From: CAZESS01 sp964594625
GTDB taxonomy: Archaea; Thermoplasmatota; E2; UBA202; DSCA01
Length of the DNA stretch: 16,034 bases
NCBI GenBank assembly: GCA_964594625.1
Contig: CAZQNC010000022.1
Span: forward strand, 1-16,034
Direction of reading: 5' to 3'
Positions 13,008-16,034 of this stretch are shown here, piece after piece. Every line of letters begins with the position of its first letter. Position 1 is the first letter of the stretch. The translations under genes and the position numbers were made by a program. The notes beneath the pieces were generated by a model that saw only the letters and a program-made list of their open reading frames with translations, ran no database searches and was not told the DNA's origin.

Positions 13008-13901
13008 CTAGAACTCGTATATCTCGGGGCCGACGGGGCTGAAGATGACAACCCGCTTGGGTTTCTCCGCCTCAGCGAGCCGGCGGTGGACCATGGACAG
13101 TTGTTCCTCCCGCGCCTCCCGTATCCGGTTCTGCTCGTCGCCGGCGTATTTCTTGGAGTAATGCGTTCCCCGGTTGAGCAGCATGCTGCGCAGGGCCAGC
13201 GCGATGAGATAGACGAGCTGCCGGTCGGACCAGTTCCGGCTCACGGAGCCGTTCTGGGCGTACATGAACGTGTTGTTGTCCAGCTTGGTGGGCAGCCACA
13301 TGTCCCCGTTGACGTAGCCCTTGCAGTGCCGGAGGATGACGTTGGCATCCGGGAGCTCCTTGAACCTGTCCCAGCCCTCGTCGGTGAGCCACTGCGTGGA
13401 ATAGTTTATCATGAAGTAGACGGACAACGCGTCCTCCCGGTCCCGGGTGAGCTTTTCGAATTCGTCGAGGGCGGCCCGGATGTCAAACGGCTGTTCCGCA
13501 TCGGCCGGGGCAATCGACTGTTTGAAGTCGCCGACGAACGTCCATTTGATGTCGCTGTGCGCCATGGCGAAATCCCTGTATCGGCCCACCAGGCGGGTGA
13601 AACCCTCGTAGATGTCCTGGTAGTTCACCCGGTCCTTGTGCCGCTCGTGGATGACGTTGAGATACAGGTGCCTGGCACCGATGGATTTCAGAAAATGCAT
13701 AACCCGGAGGCAGAAAATGCCGCCGTTGTAGTAGGCCTCCGCCCCGGTTTCCTCCATGGACGTCCGGGTGCCGTCGGTCATCTCATATATGACCAGGTTT
13801 TCGATGTCCTCCCGGGTTGGCTGGATGTCGAGCTCCCGGCAGACCTCGTCAAACATGTCCTGGATGACGGAGGCATCAGGGAAATGATTGTCGTCTGGCA
13901 T
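13008..13901 (-). CDS. Conserved archaeal protein, distantly cis-prenyltransferase-like
   Basis: The product is 297 aa from ATG 13901, which sits about 27 nt downstream of a TATA box with no Shine-Dalgarno; the open frame extends upstream, but that part crosses the promoter. I do not recognise it with certainty. Several segments recall undecaprenyl/decaprenyl diphosphate synthases: WTFVGDFK (120-127), a tyrosine-rich strand ALSVYFMINYSTQW (158-171) like the NYGGR region, and PDANVILRHCKG (184-195) near where those enzymes have a Asp-x-x-Ile-Arg-Thr motif. No HDGNGRWA-type substrate motif is visible near the N terminus, so catalysis is doubtful. A charged coiled segment (about 253-283) precedes the end. 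Stands alone, divergent from the response regulator. Confidence 0.6.
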   Translation of the reverse strand: MPDDNHFPDASVIQDMFDEVCRELDIQPTREDIENLVIYEMTDGTRTSMEETGAEAYYNGGIFCLRVMHFLKSIGARHLYLNVIHERHKDRVNYQDIYEGFTRLVGRYRDFAMAHSDIKWTFVGDFKQSIAPADAEQPFDIRAALDEFEKLTRDREDALSVYFMINYSTQWLTDEGWDRFKELPDANVILRHCKGYVNGDMWLPTKLDNNTFMYAQNGSVSRNWSDRQLVYLIALALRSMLLNRGTHYSKKYAGDEQNRIREAREEQLSMVHRRLAEAEKPKRVVIFSPVGPEIYEF

Positions 13902-13922
13902 TTTCTGACGAAAAAGACACGT

Positions 13923-13932
13923 GCTATATATG
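13923..13932 (-). promoter_or_regulatory. TATA box for the prenyltransferase-like gene
   Basis: The minus strand reads GCATATATAGC, centred about 27 nt upstream of ATG 13901, so the mRNA is probably leaderless. It lies in a divergent region of about 175 nt (13902-14076) that also carries the response-regulator promoter on the plus strand and no gene of its own. Confidence 0.6.
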
Positions 13933-13999
13933 CATTGTCTTTTCTTCCGCTGCAGCACCAGAGAGAGCATCCGGGCCGCTCCAGGCATGACATGGAGAA

Positions 14000-14029
14000 G
14001 ATATACGAGATATACACAAAGTATATAAG
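14000..14029 (+). promoter_or_regulatory. Response-regulator promoter with repeated GATATAC
   Basis: Two direct copies of GATATAC (14000-14006 and 14009-14015) precede a TATA box, GTATATAAG (14021-14029). Initiation about 26 nt after the TATA centre would fall near 14051, downstream of an ATG at 14041 and upstream of the preferred ATG at 14077. The repeats could be a regulator-binding site or simply a second TATA-like element; a leaderless start at 14041 from the repeat is possible but gives an atypical protein N terminus. Confidence 0.4.
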
Positions 14030-14076
14030 CGGATGGTACGATGTCGTATAGGGTGGAGCGAGGGAGCGAGGACAAC

Positions 14077-14760
14077 ATGACCAGCGGGGAGGCTCTCACT
14101 ATCCTCTACGTGGAGGACGATCCGGAGGCATTCCTAATCGTTAAAACAATTTTAAAACGAAAAATAAAGGAAAAAATTGACATCCGGTGGGCGGACAGCG
14201 GCAAGGACGCACTCAAAAAAATCGCCCACGGACATGTCGACCTGATTTTTCTTGACTACCTGCTGCCCGACATGGACGGCCTCACCGCGCTGGACAAAAT
14301 CAGGTCTGCAGGCATAACCGCCCCGGCGGTGCTGCTCACCGGACACGGCGGCGAAGATGTGGCCGCGGCGGCGTTCAAAAAAGGCGTTATCGACTACATG
14401 CCGAAACGGTTTGAAAACCTTGACAGCGTTGCGGCGCGGCTGCTCTCCTCCGTGAAATGCGCCGCCGGGATGGCCAAGGTCTGGCAGAACACGCAGTCCT
14501 TTACCGACCTGACAAGGAACCGGGACAGCCAGGTGATCCTGGCGGACATGCTCCGGACGGCGGCAAACGGAGCGAAGAAAACCCATTTGCTCCACAAGGC
14601 AAACCTGAACTCGGCCAGCATCAAAAAATATATCAGCTATGCGGTCAGCAACGACTACATGCAGGTGCGGAGCGAAGGCCACACCGGCATCTACGTGACC
14701 ACGCCGAAGGGCATGGAGCTGCTGTCCAAGATGAGCGACGTCCACCAGCTACTGATATAA
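14077..14760 (+). CDS. Response regulator: CheY-like receiver plus winged helix
   Basis: Predicted two-component response regulator of 227 aa. The receiver domain (about 8-125) has the acidic pair D14-D15 in LYVEDD, phosphoacceptor D60 in FLDYLLPDMDG, Thr88 in LLTGHGG and Lys110 in YMPK. The C-terminal part (about 150-225: ILADMLRTAANGAKKTHLLHKANLN, then YVTTPKGMELL) resembles the archaeal HTH_45-type winged helix, so it likely binds DNA. ATG 14077 is chosen because GAGG (14068-14071) lies 5 nt upstream and the protein then starts just before the first receiver strand; ATG 14041 would add 12 residues. No sensor kinase is in the window. Genes right downstream encode exported proteins that it may control. 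Confidence 0.88.
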   Translation: MTSGEALTILYVEDDPEAFLIVKTILKRKIKEKIDIRWADSGKDALKKIAHGHVDLIFLDYLLPDMDGLTALDKIRSAGITAPAVLLTGHGGEDVAAAAFKKGVIDYMPKRFENLDSVAARLLSSVKCAAGMAKVWQNTQSFTDLTRNRDSQVILADMLRTAANGAKKTHLLHKANLNSASIKKYISYAVSNDYMQVRSEGHTGIYVTTPKGMELLSKMSDVHQLLI

Positions 14761-14810
14761 CCACAAGCATTTTGTGTGCAAACCCTCGGCCTTGACATCG
14801 CAGTACACCT

Positions 14811-14819
14811 CATATTTAA
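14811..14819 (+). promoter_or_regulatory. TATA box for the SipW-type exported protein cluster
   Basis: CATATTTAAC at 14811-14820 is a good TATA match in the stretch between the response regulator and the exported-protein genes. Initiation about 26 nt downstream, near 14842, would leave a long leader of about 130 nt before ATG 14971, unlike the leaderless genes elsewhere in the window. Confidence 0.5.
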
Positions 14820-14822
14820 CCG

Positions 14823-14856
14823 TTGTGAACGCTGCGTGCATACGGGCCGTTCACAA
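14823..14856 (+). repeat. Inverted repeat straddling the predicted transcription start
   Basis: TTGTGAAC (14823-14830) and its perfect reverse complement GTTCACAA (14849-14856) are separated by 18 nt, directly after the TATA box and around the predicted start near 14842. The placement suits a repressor operator. The right arm is also used in an alternative leader hairpin. Confidence 0.5.
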
Positions 14857-14938
14857 GCCTCTTTTGAACCGTTGGGATGATATACCGTGGAACGGCCCAG
14901 GCGACAGACAAAGCCATGAAGGCACGCGCCCACCTGGG
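14844..14938 (+). promoter_or_regulatory. Structured leader with competing helices
   Basis: GGGCCGTTC (14844-14852) pairs perfectly over 9 bp with GAACGGCCC (14890-14898). CCCAGG (14896-14901) can instead pair with CCTGGG (14933-14938), and the two helices share bases, so they cannot fully coexist. No known riboswitch class is recognised. The region 14761-14970 otherwise contains only the promoter, the inverted repeat and the ribosome-binding site. Confidence 0.4.
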
Positions 14939-14970
14939 AGGGCCACACAAACCAAAAAGGTGAGGAAAAC

Positions 14971-15825
14971 ATGAACAACAAAATAAAAAGCATTTTGGGA
15001 AGCGTGCTGGTCATCGGCATCGTCGCATCGATGATGACGGTGGGAACGCAGTCTTTGTTCAGCGACACAGAAACCAGCACCGGAAACCTGCTGCAGGCCG
15101 GGTCGCTCGACCTCAAGATAGACCTCGACAGCTACTGGAACGGAGACTACTATATCGACGAGACTACTGGTGAAGAGGTCCCCGTGCTCTACGGCGAAAA
15201 ACACTGGGACGAACGCGACCTCGACGGTGATGACGTGGCATTCTTCTACTGGGACGATGTCAAGCCCGGCGACTGGGGCGAGATGACCAGCAGCCTGCAC
15301 GTGAACGACAACGACGCCTGGGGCTGGGTGCGAATCCTGCCTACGGTAGACGACGACAACGGTCTTACCGAGCCGGAAGCGACCGACGGCGACACTACCG
15401 GAGGCGACGGCGAAGGCGAACTCGACGACTATCTGCGGTACTACATCTGGCTGGATGAGGGACAGATACCCGGGTTCCAGGGCAAGGATGAAGACCCGTA
15501 CGAAGGAAACAACATCTGGGACTGCTGGTCGACAGATGGTGATACCGACGGACTAGCGTGTGAACCGTTCCTGTTCAACACCGACTCACAGGGCAAGCCG
15601 CTGAGCGCCATCAGAGATGAAGGCGAAATCGGCGACTTCAGAGACCTCGAAGCATACGGTAGAGTACCATACCTCGAGAACTGCACGACATACTACATCG
15701 GCATCTACTGGTGGCTTCCGATAGAGACCGGCAACATCGTCCAGACCGACAGCTGGGGCGCAGACTTCTACTTCTACGTCGAACAGAAAAGAAACAACCC
15801 AAACCCGAACCCGTGGGCTGACTGA
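14971..15825 (+). CDS. SipW-signal exported protein (TasA/camelysin-like)
   Basis: A predicted exported, probably surface or fibre-forming protein, 284 aa. The N terminus (MNNKIKSILGSVLVIGIVAS, then TQSLFSDTETSTGNLLQAGSLDLKID) is the SipW-dependent signal type seen in TasA and camelysin, where cleavage occurs near the SLFSD region. The block DDVKPGDWGEMTSSLHVNDNDAWGWVRI (about 95-122) is the typical beta-sandwich motif of these proteins. The product is very acidic, with DLDGDD (83-88) and STDGDTDG (187-194) that could bind calcium, and has three Cys (185, 197, 238). ATG 14971 follows AGGTGAGG with about 5 nt spacing. Its paralogue follows 62 nt downstream. Codons are somewhat more A-rich than in the ribosomal genes. 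No SipW signal peptidase is in the window. Confidence 0.85.
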   Translation: MNNKIKSILGSVLVIGIVASMMTVGTQSLFSDTETSTGNLLQAGSLDLKIDLDSYWNGDYYIDETTGEEVPVLYGEKHWDERDLDGDDVAFFYWDDVKPGDWGEMTSSLHVNDNDAWGWVRILPTVDDDNGLTEPEATDGDTTGGDGEGELDDYLRYYIWLDEGQIPGFQGKDEDPYEGNNIWDCWSTDGDTDGLACEPFLFNTDSQGKPLSAIRDEGEIGDFRDLEAYGRVPYLENCTTYYIGIYWWLPIETGNIVQTDSWGADFYFYVEQKRNNPNPNPWAD

Positions 15826-15843
15826 ACAAGCAGAGATATCCGC

Positions 15844-15872
15844 TGCATCTCCCCAACTGACGGGGAAATGCA
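15844..15872 (+). terminator. Intercistronic hairpin between the tandem exported-protein genes
   Basis: TGCATCTCCCC (15844-15854) and GGGGAAATGCA (15862-15872) form an 11-position stem with one C-A mismatch and a 7-nt loop, AACTGAC. No T-tract follows, so it could be a partial terminator, an mRNA-processing or stability element, or shield the next gene's ribosome-binding site, whose AGGAG lies just after it. Confidence 0.5.
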
Positions 15873-15887
15873 ACAGGAGCCCCACAA

Positions 15888-16034
15888 ATGAACAGCAAGG
15901 CTAAAAGCATCCTGGGAAGTATCCTGGTCGTCGCCATAGCGGCAGCGCTGACAACCGCAGGCACGCAGTCGCTGTTTAGCGACAGCGAGTCAAGCATCGG
16001 GAGCACATTTGCCGCCGGCGAGCTCGACCTCAAG
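15888..16034 (+). CDS. Second SipW-signal exported protein, partial
   Basis: The first 49 codons of a paralogue of the upstream gene, cut by the window edge. The start (MNSKAKSILGSILVVAIAAA, then TTAGTQSLFSDSESSIGSTFAAGELDLK) matches the upstream protein almost position for position across the signal and cleavage region, including the invariant KSILGS and GTQSLFSD. ATG 15888 has AGGAG (15875-15879) upstream. This is very likely a tandem duplication in one operon, as with TasA-like pairs where one may be the main subunit and the other a minor one; which is which cannot be told from a fragment. Confidence 0.85.
   Translation, partial: MNSKAKSILGSILVVAIAAALTTAGTQSLFSDSESSIGSTFAAGELDLK

Noticed and set aside
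12669..14051. A 460-aa plus-strand open frame crossing L7Ae, its promoter and the prenyltransferase-like gene
   Set aside because: It overlaps the certain L7Ae gene and strong minus-strand promoters, and its composition is that of an antisense frame.
13902..14099. Upstream extension of the prenyltransferase-like frame to 14099
   Set aside because: The extra 66 residues run through a strong TATA box and the divergent promoter of the response regulator, and look unlike a protein N terminus of this kind.
1..16034. CRISPR arrays, insertion sequences, tRNA or rRNA genes, prophage or defence genes
   Set aside because: No regularly spaced repeats, transposase motifs, tRNA cloverleaf or rRNA segments were seen by eye on either strand.

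Overview
This window is archaeal. The ribosomal proteins include archaeal/eukaryotic-type eL32, eL19, eL24, eS28 and L7Ae, gene order follows the archaeal spc operon, and TATA-like boxes sit about 26 nt upstream of several start codons that lack a Shine-Dalgarno site, as expected for leaderless archaeal transcripts. The DNA is GC-rich. A CheY-type receiver fused to an archaeal winged helix, an XPD-type helicase and SipW-type exported proteins would fit a euryarchaeote, perhaps near Thermoplasmatota, but lineage cannot be fixed from this stretch.

Region by region: (1) 1-3802, minus strand: the distal spc operon uS8-uL6-eL32-eL19-uL18-uS5-uL30-uL15-secY, tightly packed, often with overlapping stop and start codons. 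The proximal genes normally before uS8 (uL14 to uS14) are absent; a 622-aa XPD/Rad3-type Fe-S helicase (3910-5778) lies there instead. (2) 5824-9106, minus: two predicted exported hydrolases, a zinc metalloprotease with calcium-binding repeats and a membrane-anchored Ntn-hydrolase-like protein whose putative nucleophile Cys follows the signal peptide. (3) 9181-10925, plus: a ThiI-like THUMP protein with a degenerate PP-loop, followed by a PanE-type ketopantoate reductase whose best start codon may be AUA. (4) 10932-11060, minus: an unannotated double-hairpin H/ACA guide RNA with its own TATA box, a well-formed kink-turn in hairpin 1 and two ACA boxes at the right distance from their guide pockets. 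(5) 11092-12911, minus: the L7Ae-eS28-eL24-Ndk-HAD operon behind a strong TATA box, with a kink-turn-like element beside the L7Ae ribosome-binding site. (6) 13008-13901, minus: a protein distantly like cis-prenyltransferases, divergent from (7) 14077-14760, plus: a receiver-winged-helix response regulator. (8) 14811-16034, plus: two tandem SipW-signal (TasA/camelysin-like) exported proteins behind a structured leader carrying inverted repeats; the second is cut by the window edge.

The parts connect in two places. L7Ae is the kink-turn-binding subunit of H/ACA (and C/D) ribonucleoproteins, and the guide RNA lies 1.5 kb from its gene. One guide pocket fits, from memory of conserved archaeal 23S rRNA, the uridine equivalent to E. 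coli U2586 in the peptidyl-transferase centre. At the right end, the response regulator lies directly upstream of the exported-protein cluster and may control it; this is inference. No transposons, CRISPR arrays, tRNAs or rRNAs were found.
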